Source: Alteromonas sp. KUL106 (GTDB lineage: Bacteria; Pseudomonadota; Gammaproteobacteria; Enterobacterales; Alteromonadaceae). From it: a DNA stretch of 64,000 nucleotides. The stretch is taken from contig NZ_BLIG01000058.1 in NCBI RefSeq assembly GCF_009811415.1, positions 1 through 64,000 on the forward strand. The letters are read 5' to 3'. The first letter of the stretch is position 1, and each line of letters opens with the position of its first letter. The position numbers were made by a program, and so were the translations under genes. This document shows positions 27,564 to 37,175 of this stretch, one piece after another. The notes below the pieces were generated by a model. It saw only the letters and a program-made list of their open reading frames with translations, was not told the origin of the DNA and made no database searches.

Positions 27564-27582
27564 CGATCCACACCCATTCACA
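27564..27582 (+). promoter_or_regulatory. Two degenerate DnaA boxes in the nrdA leader
   Basis: CGATCCACA (27564-27572) and CCATTCACA (27574-27582) each match TTATNCACA at 7 of 9 positions, start exactly 10 bases apart and face the same way. E. coli nrdAB is known to be controlled by DnaA through a pair of boxes. Each match alone is weak. The rest of 27352-27844 shows no gene, only a small GGGCG/CGCCC hairpin at 27794-27809. Confidence 0.35.
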
Positions 27583-27844
27583 GGATCGCCAGATCGCAGC
27601 CTTCGAACCGATGAAAGATCTCATCGCGTTAATGCGACGACAAATTCGCTGAGAAAAAAGCAGTTAAATAAATGACAAAGCAGTCTCTACTTTGAACTTC
27701 TAAAGTTTTGGTTTAGGCCGCTTTTGAGTGAATCGTTATTTGGCGTGAGCCAATTTAAATGACAGTAGTTCACACGATAATTAAAAAGAAAATGGGCGTT
27801 CTACCGCCCTCGCATCAAGCGCTAACAGACAAACGGCCAGCAAC

Positions 27845-30166
27845 ATGAACAACAACTTATTCGTCACCAAACGCAACGGTGAAAAAGAAACAATCGACTT
27901 AGAGAAAATTCACAAAGTCGTTACGTGGGCAGCAAAGGGACTTAAGAACGTTTCTGTATCACAGGTTGAGATAAAGGCTCAGATCCAGTTCTATGACGGT
28001 ATAAATACCAGTGAAATACACGAAACACTGATCAAATCAGCGGCTGATCTCATTTCTACTGACGCTCCTGATTATCAGTACTTAGCTGCGCGCCTAGCAA
28101 TTTTTCATCTTCGCAAAAAAGCCTACGGTCAGTTCGAGCCACCTTCATTGCTTGCGCACGTAGGTAAAATGGTTGATATGGGTAAGTATGATAAACACTT
28201 GCTTGAAGATTATACTGCTGAAGAATTTGCAGAAATGGATACGTACATCGACCATTGGCGCGACATGAACTTTAGCTACGCGGCCGTAAAACAGCTTGAA
28301 GGTAAGTACCTTGTCCAGAACCGCGTTACTGGCGAGATTTATGAGAGCGCGCAGTTTCTTTACATCCTTGTCGCAGCCTGTCTGTTTGCAAATTATGACA
28401 AAGCTATACGGATGGACTACATCCGTCGTTTTTATGATGCCGCGTCTACATTTAAACTTTCTTTACCTACGCCGATCATGGCGGGGGTACGTACGCCAAC
28501 GCGTCAGTTCAGTTCATGTGTACTTATCGAAACCGGCGACAGCTTAGACTCAATCAATGCAACGGCAAGTGCCATTGTTAAATACGTAAGCCAGCGTGCT
28601 GGTATCGGCGTAAATGCAGGCCGTATTCGCGCACTAGGTAGCCCTATTCGTGGCGGTGAAGCATTCCATACAGGCTGTATTCCGTTTTATAAATATTTCC
28701 AGACAGCCGTTAAAAGCTGTTCACAAGGTGGTGTTCGCGGTGGTGCCGCTACGCTGTTCTATCCTATTTGGCATATGGAAGTGGAATCACTGTTAGTGCT
28801 AAAGAACAACCGTGGTGTTGAAGAAAACCGTGTACGTCACCTAGATTACGGCGTTCAGTTCAACAAACTGATGTACCAGCGTATGATGAAAGACGGCTAT
28901 ATCTCACTATTTAGCCCTTCTGACGTACCTGGTCTTTACGATGCATTCTTCGCTGATCAAGAGAAGTTCGAAGCGCTATACGTTAAATATGAAAACGACG
29001 ACAGCATCCGTAAAAAGCAAATTAAAGCGATGGAATTGTTCAGCTTGTTCATGCAAGAGCGAGCAAGTACCGGTCGTATTTATCTTCAAAACGTTGACCA
29101 CTGCAATACGCATAGCCCGTTTAATCCAGAAGTAGCGCCAGTTCGTCAGAGCAACCTGTGCCTCGAAATCGCACTTCCTACAAAGCCGCTGCAGCATGTT
29201 AATGACGAAAACGGTGAAATTGCACTTTGTACGCTGTCAGCGTTTAACCTAGGTGCGATTAAATCACTGGACGAGTTTGAAGAACTCTCTGATCTTGCAG
29301 TACGTGCGCTAGATAACCTACTTGATTACCAAGACTACCCAGTTCCTGCTGCATATAACGCAACAATGGGTCGTCGTACGCTGGGTGTTGGTGTTATCAA
29401 CTTTGCCTACTACCTGGCTAAAAATGGCGTAAAATACTCAGACCACAGTGCAAATGCTCTTGTCCACCGCACGTTTGAGGCAATGCAGTATTACCTACTG
29501 AAAGCGTCAAACAACCTGGCTAAAGAAAAAGGCGCGTGTCCTAAGTTTAATGAAACCACGTACTCTCAAGGTATTATGCCTATTGATAGCTACAAGAAAG
29601 ACCTTGATAGCGTATGTAATGAACCACTTCATTACGATTGGGATGCACTTCGTGAAGAAATTAAAACTCACGGTTTGCGTAACTCTACGCTGTCAGCATT
29701 AATGCCGTCAGAGACGTCTTCTCAGATTTCTAACGCGACAAACGGCATTGAGCCACCGCGTGGTTTTATCAGCATTAAATCGAGCAAAGATGGTGTTCTT
29801 AAGCAAGTTGTACCTGAGTACGAAACGCTTAGGGACCAATACGAGCTACTTTGGGATATTCCTTCAAACGACGGTTACCTGCAACTTGTTGGTATCATGC
29901 AGAAGTTTATCGATCAAACTATCTCGGCAAACACAAATTATGATCCAAGCCGTTACGAAGGTAACAAGGTACCAATGAAGCTTCTTCTTAAGGACCTTCT
30001 TACTACGTATAAGCTTGGCGTTAAAACTCTTTACTACCATAACACTCGTGACGGCGCATCGGACACATCTGCGTTAGACGCAAAAGCGAGTGAGCCAATG
30101 CCACGTCAGGAAGAAGTGGTGGTAGAGGAAGATGATGATTGTGCAGGCGGTGCGTGTAAAATTTAA
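27845..30166 (+). CDS. nrdA: Ribonucleotide reductase class Ia, alpha subunit
   Basis: Reduces ribonucleoside diphosphates with NrdB. 773 residues. An N-terminal ATP-cone (about 5-95, VTKRNGEKETIDLEKIH) gives allosteric activity control. The barrel contains the FSSCVLIETGDS and NLCLEI cysteines, and MPSETSSQISNATNGIEPPR near the C-terminus. The flexible tail ends CAGGACKI, whose Cys766 and Cys771 exchange electrons with thioredoxin or glutaredoxin. First gene of nrdA-nrdB-yfaE, downstream of paired NrdR boxes. Confidence 0.98.
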   Translation: MNNNLFVTKRNGEKETIDLEKIHKVVTWAAKGLKNVSVSQVEIKAQIQFYDGINTSEIHETLIKSAADLISTDAPDYQYLAARLAIFHLRKKAYGQFEPPSLLAHVGKMVDMGKYDKHLLEDYTAEEFAEMDTYIDHWRDMNFSYAAVKQLEGKYLVQNRVTGEIYESAQFLYILVAACLFANYDKAIRMDYIRRFYDAASTFKLSLPTPIMAGVRTPTRQFSSCVLIETGDSLDSINATASAIVKYVSQRAGIGVNAGRIRALGSPIRGGEAFHTGCIPFYKYFQTAVKSCSQGGVRGGAATLFYPIWHMEVESLLVLKNNRGVEENRVRHLDYGVQFNKLMYQRMMKDGYISLFSPSDVPGLYDAFFADQEKFEALYVKYENDDSIRKKQIKAMELFSLFMQERASTGRIYLQNVDHCNTHSPFNPEVAPVRQSNLCLEIALPTKPLQHVNDENGEIALCTLSAFNLGAIKSLDEFEELSDLAVRALDNLLDYQDYPVPAAYNATMGRRTLGVGVINFAYYLAKNGVKYSDHSANALVHRTFEAMQYYLLKASNNLAKEKGACPKFNETTYSQGIMPIDSYKKDLDSVCNEPLHYDWDALREEIKTHGLRNSTLSALMPSETSSQISNATNGIEPPRGFISIKSSKDGVLKQVVPEYETLRDQYELLWDIPSNDGYLQLVGIMQKFIDQTISANTNYDPSRYEGNKVPMKLLLKDLLTTYKLGVKTLYYHNTRDGASDTSALDAKASEPMPRQEEVVVEEDDDCAGGACKI

Positions 30167-30289
30167 GGCACGCTCCACTGTTTAGATGGTAAATGCGTTA
30201 AAGGAGCTAACTGCATTTGCCATTGAAGTTTCGCAGCAAGAACACAAACAATAATACGCGTTAATCACTAAGTTTTTAGTTAGGCCATC

Positions 30290-31420
30290 ATGAAATATAC
30301 TACGTTCAATCAGCAAAGTACCAATCCATTGATCGAGCCGATGTTTTTCGGTAATCCGGTAAACGTTGCACGTTACGATCAGCAAAAGCATGCCATATTC
30401 GAAAAGCTTATTGAGAAACAAATTAGCTTCTTTTGGCGTCCTGAAGAAGTTGATGTTTCTCGCGATCGGGTTGATTTTCAGAAGTTAACCGATCCAGAGA
30501 AGCACATCTTCATTTCAAACCTTAAGTATCAGACGCTGTTAGATTCTGTACAAGGTCGTAGCCCGAACATCGCGTTCTTACCTATTATCTCACTACCAGA
30601 GTTGGAAACGTGGGTAGAAACATGGTCTTTCTTTGAAACAATTCACTCTCGCTCATACACGCATATCTTGCGTAATTTGTTTTCAGACCCTAGTGAAATT
30701 TTTGAAGATATCGTCGTGAACGATGAAATTAAGCGTCGTGCTGCAGACATTTCTAAGTATTACGATGACTTAATTTTTGCCACTCAGCTTTGGCAGACCC
30801 AGGGCGAAGGTGTTCATACTGTTAATGGTACAGCACACACCATCAGCATGTACGAGCTTAAAAAGAAGCTCTACCTTTGTATGAATTCTGTAAACGCATT
30901 AGAAGCGATCCGCTTTTATGTATCGTTTGCCTGTACCTTTGCGTTTGCTGAAAGAAAATTGATGGAAGGTAACTCGAAAATTATTCGGTTAATTGCACGA
31001 GATGAAAACCTTCACCTTTCATCAACACAACACGTCCTGAACCTGTGGGCTAAGGGAAAAGACGACCCTGAAATGGCACAAATTGCAGAAGAGTGTAAAG
31101 ATGAGGCTCGAGCCATCTTTATGAATGCCGTTGAGCAAGAGAAGCAGTGGGCTGACTACCTGTTTCAAAACGGTTCAATGATTGGACTTAACAAAGAAAT
31201 CCTTTGCCAATACGTTGAATATATTGCTAATCAACGTATGTCCGCAATTGGTTTAGACGCCCCCTTTGATATCAGCAGCAACCCTCTTCCGTGGATGAAT
31301 AACTATCTGAATTCTGACAACGTTCAGGTTGCCCCTCAAGAGTCTGAAATCAGCTCTTATCTTGTGGGTCAGATTGACTCAGCAGTAAGCGAAGACGACT
31401 TTGCCGATTTTGAGCTGTAA
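30290..31420 (+). CDS. nrdB: Ribonucleotide reductase class Ia, beta subunit
   Basis: Carries the diiron-tyrosyl radical cofactor. 376 residues, as in E. coli. Metal-ligand segments are visible: FFETIHSRSYTHILRNLF and, later, RLIARDENLHLSSTQH. The C-terminal peptide EDDFADFEL is the usual tail that docks NrdB on NrdA. The gap after nrdA is 123 bases with no terminator. yfaE follows 12 bases later. Confidence 0.98.
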   Translation: MKYTTFNQQSTNPLIEPMFFGNPVNVARYDQQKHAIFEKLIEKQISFFWRPEEVDVSRDRVDFQKLTDPEKHIFISNLKYQTLLDSVQGRSPNIAFLPIISLPELETWVETWSFFETIHSRSYTHILRNLFSDPSEIFEDIVVNDEIKRRAADISKYYDDLIFATQLWQTQGEGVHTVNGTAHTISMYELKKKLYLCMNSVNALEAIRFYVSFACTFAFAERKLMEGNSKIIRLIARDENLHLSSTQHVLNLWAKGKDDPEMAQIAEECKDEARAIFMNAVEQEKQWADYLFQNGSMIGLNKEILCQYVEYIANQRMSAIGLDAPFDISSNPLPWMNNYLNSDNVQVAPQESEISSYLVGQIDSAVSEDDFADFEL

Positions 31421-31432
31421 AACCACAGCTCA

Positions 31433-31705
31433 ATGAATAGCAATGAAAAATCCGTCCGCATCGACGTTGTCGATGTGGGCGAGATCCATGCCTCTTCTGA
31501 CACCACTATTTTAAGCGCTCTTGAAGCAGCTGACGTTCATATTCATTATCATTGCCGTGAAGGCTTTTGTGGTGCATGTAGAACTAAGCTCATTGAAGGC
31601 GAAGTCGAGTACACGACCGATCCCCTTGCCTTTATTGACGACGACGAAATACTCCCATGCTGCTGTGTGGCTAAATGTCCACTAAAAATTAAAGTTCCAC
31701 TTTGA
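31433..31705 (+). CDS. yfaE: Class I RNR maintenance ferredoxin YfaE
   Basis: A plant-type [2Fe-2S] ferredoxin of 90 residues that supplies electrons to assemble and repair the NrdB diferric-tyrosyl cofactor. The cluster ligands fit Cys41, Cys46 and Cys49 (HCREGFCGACR) plus one of Cys76-78 (LPCCCVAKC). Its place immediately after nrdB is diagnostic. Confidence 0.95.
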   Translation: MNSNEKSVRIDVVDVGEIHASSDTTILSALEAADVHIHYHCREGFCGACRTKLIEGEVEYTTDPLAFIDDDEILPCCCVAKCPLKIKVPL

Positions 31706-31854
31706 CACGCACTCACCCCATCCATTGTCTGTAAAAGCGAAGCCTCTTTTTCACTCGTTTGAACAACAACGCCTTATCAAATTTTTCTATTAAGTAATCC
31801 AGTTCACTATCCATACGTAGGAATTAACTTATGACCAAACGTAAGGAAAATGTT

Positions 31855-32592
31855 ATGAGTGAAATATCTGGGAAAGTTGTCATTATTACAGGCGCTAGCA
31901 GTGGGCTCGGCGAGGCGACGGCCAAAATGTTGGCGAGTAAAGGCGCAAAATTAGTGCTTGCCGCCCGCCGAGAAGAACGCTTAAAGAAACTTGTCGATGA
32001 GATTGTTTCATCGGGGGGCGAAGCGATATACAAAACTGTAGACGTCACAAAAAAAGATGACGTACAGGCGCTTGCAGACGCTGCCAAAGCGACATATGGA
32101 CGCATTGATGTACTGGTAAATAATGCAGGCCTGATGCCTCTCGCACCGCTTGATGAGATGAAAGTTGACGAGTGGGATCAGATGATCGATGTAAACATTA
32201 AAGGTGTTATGTACGGCGTTGCAGCGGTGCTCACACAAATGCGTGAACAGAAAAGCGGCCATATTATTAACCTGTCTTCGGTTGCAGGTCATGTGGTATT
32301 TCCTGGTGCTACGGTGTACTGCGCCACTAAATTTGCCGTCAAGGCGATAAGCGAGGGTATTAGAAAAGAATCTAATGGCGAGATTCGCTCAACCAATATC
32401 TCACCCGGCGCAGTCGCTACCGAATTAACCGACCATATTTCTCATAAAGACTCAAAACAGATGGCGGAAGATATGTACAACGAAGCCATTGACGCAGATG
32501 CAATCGCCCGCGCAGTAACATTTGCCATTGAACAACCCGGTGATGTGGACATCAACGAGATGATCATTCGTCCTACCGCTCAGGAATTATAA
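31855..32592 (+). CDS. Short-chain dehydrogenase/reductase
   Basis: Classical SDR of 245 residues with the cofactor motif TGASSGLG (about residues 13-20), NNAG (about 89), and the catalytic Ser and Tyr-x-x-x-Lys in LSSVAGH...YCATK. The substrate cannot be read from the sequence; relatives are annotated as NAD(P)-dependent oxidoreductases acting on small hydroxy acids or aldehydes. An ATG at 31831 is in frame, but the one at 31855 follows AAGGA with good spacing and gives the usual N-terminus. Stands alone, ended by a hairpin. Confidence 0.85.
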   Translation: MSEISGKVVIITGASSGLGEATAKMLASKGAKLVLAARREERLKKLVDEIVSSGGEAIYKTVDVTKKDDVQALADAAKATYGRIDVLVNNAGLMPLAPLDEMKVDEWDQMIDVNIKGVMYGVAAVLTQMREQKSGHIINLSSVAGHVVFPGATVYCATKFAVKAISEGIRKESNGEIRSTNISPGAVATELTDHISHKDSKQMAEDMYNEAIDADAIARAVTFAIEQPGDVDINEMIIRPTAQEL

Positions 32593-32607
32593 AAGAGTAA
32601 TACAATC

Positions 32608-32628
32608 AAGCCTGCATACCGCAGGCTT
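32608..32628. terminator. Hairpin between the SDR and DUF2164 genes
   Basis: Perfect 8-bp stem AAGCCTGC / GCAGGCTT with a 5-base loop, lying between convergent genes. The T-tracts on either side are weak, so it may act as a modest bidirectional terminator. Confidence 0.5.
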
Positions 32629-32649
32629 GATTTAGTTCAAACACCTAAT

Positions 32650-32892
32650 CTATACGGCCTTTTCAATAGCATATAGTTCTTCATCGATAACTTGAAGTCG
32701 GGAGGCCACAACAGTTCTTGCGTCATCTACGCCCTTGTTGTAAAACGATGCTCCAATTTCCTTACCAATGAAATCAAGCAAAAATTCACCGTCGAATTGT
32801 CCGAGATCCACATTTAATTCGTCGTCAAAATAACGTTGCAGTTTTGCGACTAACGCCACCTTTTCTTCACGCGTAAATGCGATTTCACTCAT
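32650..32892 (-). CDS. DUF2164 domain protein
   Basis: A small acidic protein of about 80 residues that fits DUF2164: an early REEKVALVAKLQRYFDDEL helix, then LLDFIGKEIGASFYNKGVDDA, the conserved G-x-x-[FY]YN-x-G-x-x-DA core. Function unknown; the family is widespread in Gammaproteobacteria and Firmicutes. The start is taken at MSEIAFTREEK (32892); the eight upstream residues are probably not translated. Convergent with the SDR gene. Confidence 0.8.
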   Translation of the reverse strand: MSEIAFTREEKVALVAKLQRYFDDELNVDLGQFDGEFLLDFIGKEIGASFYNKGVDDARTVVASRLQVIDEELYAIEKAV

Positions 32893-33177
32893 TACCCCAT
32901 CCCCAATTTTTATCAACTAAACACCTGATTCAAGCGAGTTTTCAAATGTAGCATGACCTGACCTACAGATCTTACGCTTTTTCTAGGTTATATCTCTTCA
33001 CTGGCACAGTTTTCGCTCAAATAAAACTATGGCGTGTTGAAACTGCATGGCTAAAAACGTTACTTTTCGACTTGAAAAATGCGCTGAGCACCAAGTATTT
33101 AACACTTTTGGTTCCAAAATGCGGCTTTCTAGCAGCAAAGGTAGCGTGATACTTTTTTGTAATTTGAGAGGAAAACA

Positions 33178-33419
33178 ATGAAGATTTTACCATTCATAGG
33201 CACTGTCGCTGTATTGAGAAAAAATATGAGCGCACGGGCGAACTGCCGCCAGGCTGGGAGAAGAAGTTATCCGTTGGCAATCGTTTAGACAAACATGTTT
33301 ACGATCACGCTCGTGTCATTGTTCCCTTAGGTGATGACGGACTGGTTACAGTGCGAATCGAAAACAAAGTCGTACGGCTCATCCAAGCCACCAGAGAAAT
33401 CGTTGAAATTCTTGATTGA
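33178..33419 (+). pseudogene. Decayed small secreted protein gene (RcnB-like), internal deletion with frameshift
   Basis: GAGG and ATG at 33178 start a signal-peptide-like stretch (MKILPFIGTVAVL) that breaks off in its hydrophobic core. From 33213, in a different frame, comes a conserved-looking C-terminal part: ERTGELPPGWEKKLSVGNRL, then VTVRIENKVVRLIQATREIV, ending at TGA 33417-33419. The PPGW...KK...G pattern and closing VVRLIQATREIVEIL resemble RcnB-like periplasmic proteins. The simplest reading is loss of the signal-peptide end and N-terminal region, with a frame change. RcnB kinship is tentative. Confidence 0.6.
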
Positions 33420-33439
33420 TGAATACTCTTTCTAGAAAT

Positions 33440-33458
33440 GCGCTTCTCGGTGAAGCGC
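33440..33458 (+). terminator. Hairpin after the pseudogene
   Basis: Perfect 7-bp stem GCGCTTC / GAAGCGC with a 5-base loop, followed by TATAATTCACTTT. A weak terminator at best, probably that of the decayed gene. The remaining bases to 33705 hold no gene that I can see. Confidence 0.4.
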
Positions 33459-33705
33459 TATAATTCACTTTTACTTATGGCGTACTATCAACATTTGAAA
33501 ATTGACTTGACGCCTTCCCTCAGTAGTATCAAACATCTTACGTGGTCCTTTTGGCTCATCCTTCTTTGGGTACGATCTGCATAGCGCTTAGCTAGTGAAA
33601 AAACACAACTGTTTTTTCAGAGTTTGTTTGTCCGACACAGCAAAGTGCAGGCTAAGTTTAGTACCAAGAAGGCCTTACAAGCACAATAATATTCAGGAAT
33701 TAAAG

Positions 33706-34803
33706 ATGGCAGCTAACGCACTGTTTACGCCTTTTTCGAACAATAAACTTTCATTAAATAACCGCATAGTAATGGCGCCGATGACACGCCAATTTTCCCC
33801 CAACGGAATACCGACGGCTGATGTTGCAGCTTATTACAAACGCCGAGCTCAAGGGGGTACAGGGCTCATCATTACTGAAGGCACGACGGTAAATGATAAA
33901 GTAGCAACGATGGATGGAAATATTCCTCAATTTCATGGAGAGCAAGCACTCGCTGGTTGGAAACAGGTTGTTGATGAAGTACATAGTGTGGGTGGAAAAA
34001 TAATGCCTCAGTTGTGGCACGTAGGAATGGCACGTGTTGCAGAAAAAGCGCCCTACCCTGAACTTCCTAGCGCAGGACCTTCTGGCCTCTTTAAGCCCGG
34101 TAAGCAAGGCGCTGAGCCTATGAGTGTTGAGCATATTGAAGCTGTGATTGCGGCATTTGCTCAAGCTGCGTCAGACGCAAAAGCAATAGGTATGGATGGC
34201 ATCGAAATACACGGTGCCCATGGTTATCTTGTTGATCAATTTTTCTGGGAAGGCACTAATCAACGCACTGACAGCTGGGGCGGAAATATGGAAAACCGTG
34301 GTCGTTTTGCCGTAGAAATTATTAAAGCTATCCGTTCAGCCACAGGTTCTGATTTTCCCATCGTTCTAAGGTTCTCGCAGTGGAAACAACAGGATTATAC
34401 CGCACGACTCGCTCACTCTCCTCAAGAGCTTGAACAATTCTTAACCCCATTAAGCGATGCGGGTGTCGATATATTTCATTGTTCACAGCGCCGCTACTGG
34501 GAAAATGAATTTGAAGGTAGCGATTTAAACCTTGCCGGTTGGACTAAAAAGATAACCGGCAAACCATCAATAACTGTAGGCTCGGTGGGTCTTAATGATG
34601 ATTTTTTTGGCGCGTTCAAAGGGCAAGATTCTAGTACGCGTTCTGTTGATGACCTACTTGAGCGTTTAAACGCTGGAGAATTTGATTTAGTTGCTGTAGG
34701 CAGAGCTCTTCTTCAGGATGCTAATTGGGCTAACAAGATAAAAGAAAACCGCACAGAGGAACTTGAAACGTACTCCGGCAAATCTCTTGCCACACTTTCA
34801 TAA
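33706..34803 (+). CDS. Old Yellow Enzyme family NADH:flavin oxidoreductase
   Basis: FMN-dependent ene-reductase of about 365 residues. The TIM-barrel start LFTPFSNNKLSLNNRIVMAPMTRQ is typical. LWHVGMAR (about 107) and the substrate-binding EIHGAHGYLVDQF (about 172) follow, then the TDSWGGNMENRGRF signature; FDLVAVGRALLQDANW near the end binds the FMN phosphate. No iron-sulfur extension, so it is not of the dienoyl-CoA reductase type. The ATG at 33706 has AGGA 7 bases upstream. The physiological substrate is unknown. Confidence 0.9.
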   Translation: MAANALFTPFSNNKLSLNNRIVMAPMTRQFSPNGIPTADVAAYYKRRAQGGTGLIITEGTTVNDKVATMDGNIPQFHGEQALAGWKQVVDEVHSVGGKIMPQLWHVGMARVAEKAPYPELPSAGPSGLFKPGKQGAEPMSVEHIEAVIAAFAQAASDAKAIGMDGIEIHGAHGYLVDQFFWEGTNQRTDSWGGNMENRGRFAVEIIKAIRSATGSDFPIVLRFSQWKQQDYTARLAHSPQELEQFLTPLSDAGVDIFHCSQRRYWENEFEGSDLNLAGWTKKITGKPSITVGSVGLNDDFFGAFKGQDSSTRSVDDLLERLNAGEFDLVAVGRALLQDANWANKIKENRTEELETYSGKSLATLS

Positions 34804-34818
34804 CGAAGAGATACCAAT

Positions 34819-34848
34819 ACATTAGCGCAGCGTTAACTGCGCTAATGT
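34819..34848. terminator. Shared hairpin between convergent OYE and GGDEF/EAL genes
   Basis: Perfect 12-bp stem ACATTAGCGCAG / CTGCGCTAATGT with a 6-base loop. The right arm includes the stop codon of the minus-strand GGDEF/EAL gene (TAG at 34842-34844). It is well placed to block converging transcripts, though T-tracts are poor. Confidence 0.55.
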
Positions 34849-37175
34849 GTCACTAAATAAGCCTCAAAATCATCTTCAGACAATGGCCGTGCAATTAGAT
34901 AGCCTTGTGCATAGTCGCACCCCATTTGCCTTAAAATCCCATACTGCTCTTGCGTTTCAACGCCTTCGGCTACCACACTGATACCAAGTTTTTTTGCAAG
35001 GACGATGATAGCTTCACACAAAATCTTATCGTTGCTCACATCCGTCATTGACTTGACAAAGCTTTTGTCTATTTTGATGAAGTCGGTTGGAAATTTTTTC
35101 AAATACGAAATAGAAGAAAAGCCCGTTCCGAAATCATCTAAAGCGATATCAACCCCGGCCTGCCTAAATTCAAAGAGTTTTTTAGACACGATGTCGTTCG
35201 CTTCCATTAACAAGTTTTCTGTTACCTCCAACAGAATTGAGCGCGCTGATATGCCTCTATCTAATAATAGTTTTAGCCACTCTGTGATATTCGATTCTGC
35301 GTTAGAATACTGGCTAGGTGACGTGTTGATACTAATTTGTAGTTCGCTACTAAAACGCGCCTGCCAATTTTTTATATTCCTACACACCTCATCAAACACC
35401 CAGTTGCTGATTTCGATAATTAAGCCCGACTCCTCAGCAAGTGGAATAAATTCGTCTGGGGGAATTCTTCCTTTCGTGGGGTGCTGCCATCTAACTAGCG
35501 CCTCGGCCTTCACAACCTTATTGCTATCAAAGCTACGGATAGGTTGATATTCAATGAACAACTCTTTATTTTTTACCGCATAACGAAGGTCATTGAGTAA
35601 TGTAATTCTTTTTATTGCCGCCGCCTGCATTTCGTGCGTGTAATATTGGTAACTATTTTTACCTTTAGCTTTAGCGCCATACATTGCTTGATCTGCATTT
35701 TTTAACACGCTTGTTATATCGCTGGCATCGTCTGGATATATCGTTATTCCTAAGCTGGCGCTAGAGTGTACACGTTCATGATTCAGCAAATAGGGTTTAG
35801 CAATAGCGTCGACTATTTTATGCACTACCGCTTCTATTGAACTCAAACCAGCAATGGTATTGAGTATAATAATAAACTCATCACCGCCTAACCGAGACAC
35901 TGTATCTTTGGCGCGTAACACCTTAGCAATGCGTGCGGCACACTCTATCAGTAACTTATCGCCAACCTCGTGGCCGAGCGCGTCGTTGATATCTTTAAAA
36001 TTGTCTAAGTCCAGAAAAATAACCGCTATTTTTTCTTTTTCGCGATCGGCTGAGGCCATCGCAAGTTTTAAGTGATCAAGCATTAGGTGGCGATTAGGTA
36101 AGCCTGTTAACACATCAAAGTTCGCCTGTTTCCAAATAAGCTCTTTTGCTAACTCTCTCTCTATTGCAATACTTGCAAGATGTGCAAACTGTCCAATTAA
36201 CACTATCTCTTCTGAAGAAGGAATAGCTTTGTTTTTGTGGTAGATGGCGAAAGTACCAATAACGCCCCCTTTAGAATCGTGGATAGGTTGTGACCAACAC
36301 GAGCCTACTCCCGCTTTTGCAGCTAACTCTCTCCATTCAGCCCAAAACGGATGTGTACTTATCTCCTCTACAATTGTCAGAGTATTAGTTGCGGCGGCAT
36401 TCCCACAGGAGCCCACACCATCCCCTATCTCAACACCATCGATAGCTTCATTATAAAAATCAGGCAGTGAAGGCGCTGCCCCTTTCTTTAGCCTGTTTTT
36501 TTCTAGCAACAAAATACTGCATATTTGATCGGTGAATTCAGCTTCAATAGCATAAACAATATCGTTTAACACCGTTTGCAGTGACTCGGCATTAACCACT
36601 TTTTCCAATATTGCGCTTCTTACCCGCGTAATTTTCTCTGTCTGTGCCAAACGACGCTGATACTCCTCGAGCTTGTTCGACAATTCTGTAATTTGCTGGC
36701 GTTCAAGCTCAGATTCAACAAGTTTACCTAAATCGATAAGTTGCTTAATTTTGTCCTTTTCAAACGTTTTTACCACGCTGTCGAAAACACATAGGGTTCC
36801 AACTGGCTGACCTTCTACAATTAGTTGAACCCCAGCATAAAATCGGACATGCGGATGTTCTGTAACGAAAGGATGGTTTTTAAATCGAATATCTTTGTGA
36901 GTATCAGATATGACCAGTACATCTCGTTGAGCTATCGTATGAGCGCAGAATGAAAGTTCTCTCTCGGTCTCACTCATATCAAGATTAACTGAAGACTTGA
37001 ACCATTGTCTTTTTGCGTCGATGAGCGCGATTGTCGAAAAATGACAGTTGAAGATACTGGACGCCAAACGAGTAAATCGGTCGAAACGCTCTTCGGGTAA
37101 AGTGTCAAGTAGACCAAGGCGCTCTACAACCTTAACCCTTTCATGATCGTTTAGAATAGTTGGGGGTAACTTCAA
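34842..37175 (-). CDS. GAF-GAF-GGDEF-EAL cyclic di-GMP enzyme
   Basis: Soluble protein of 777 residues. A first GAF domain (about 25-160, with FCAHTIAQRDVLVI) is followed by a coiled coil (about 165-190) and a second GAF domain (about 195-345, with DGVGSCGNAA). The GGDEF domain comes next (about 355-515; RLGGDEFIII near 427, an intact active site) and then EAL (about 530-777; EALVRWQHP near 554 and DDFGTGFSSISYL, also intact). Both synthesis and breakdown of c-di-GMP are therefore possible, with GAF ligands setting the balance. No transmembrane segment. Alone in its transcription unit. Confidence 0.92.
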   Translation of the reverse strand: MKLPPTILNDHERVKVVERLGLLDTLPEERFDRFTRLASSIFNCHFSTIALIDAKRQWFKSSVNLDMSETERELSFCAHTIAQRDVLVISDTHKDIRFKNHPFVTEHPHVRFYAGVQLIVEGQPVGTLCVFDSVVKTFEKDKIKQLIDLGKLVESELERQQITELSNKLEEYQRRLAQTEKITRVRSAILEKVVNAESLQTVLNDIVYAIEAEFTDQICSILLLEKNRLKKGAAPSLPDFYNEAIDGVEIGDGVGSCGNAAATNTLTIVEEISTHPFWAEWRELAAKAGVGSCWSQPIHDSKGGVIGTFAIYHKNKAIPSSEEIVLIGQFAHLASIAIERELAKELIWKQANFDVLTGLPNRHLMLDHLKLAMASADREKEKIAVIFLDLDNFKDINDALGHEVGDKLLIECAARIAKVLRAKDTVSRLGGDEFIIILNTIAGLSSIEAVVHKIVDAIAKPYLLNHERVHSSASLGITIYPDDASDITSVLKNADQAMYGAKAKGKNSYQYYTHEMQAAAIKRITLLNDLRYAVKNKELFIEYQPIRSFDSNKVVKAEALVRWQHPTKGRIPPDEFIPLAEESGLIIEISNWVFDEVCRNIKNWQARFSSELQISINTSPSQYSNAESNITEWLKLLLDRGISARSILLEVTENLLMEANDIVSKKLFEFRQAGVDIALDDFGTGFSSISYLKKFPTDFIKIDKSFVKSMTDVSNDKILCEAIIVLAKKLGISVVAEGVETQEQYGILRQMGCDYAQGYLIARPLSEDDFEAYLVTH

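Noticed and set aside
27487..27675. A 62-codon open frame in the nrdA leader
   Set aside because: No ribosome-binding site or recognisable protein; it overlaps the DnaA-box-like sites.
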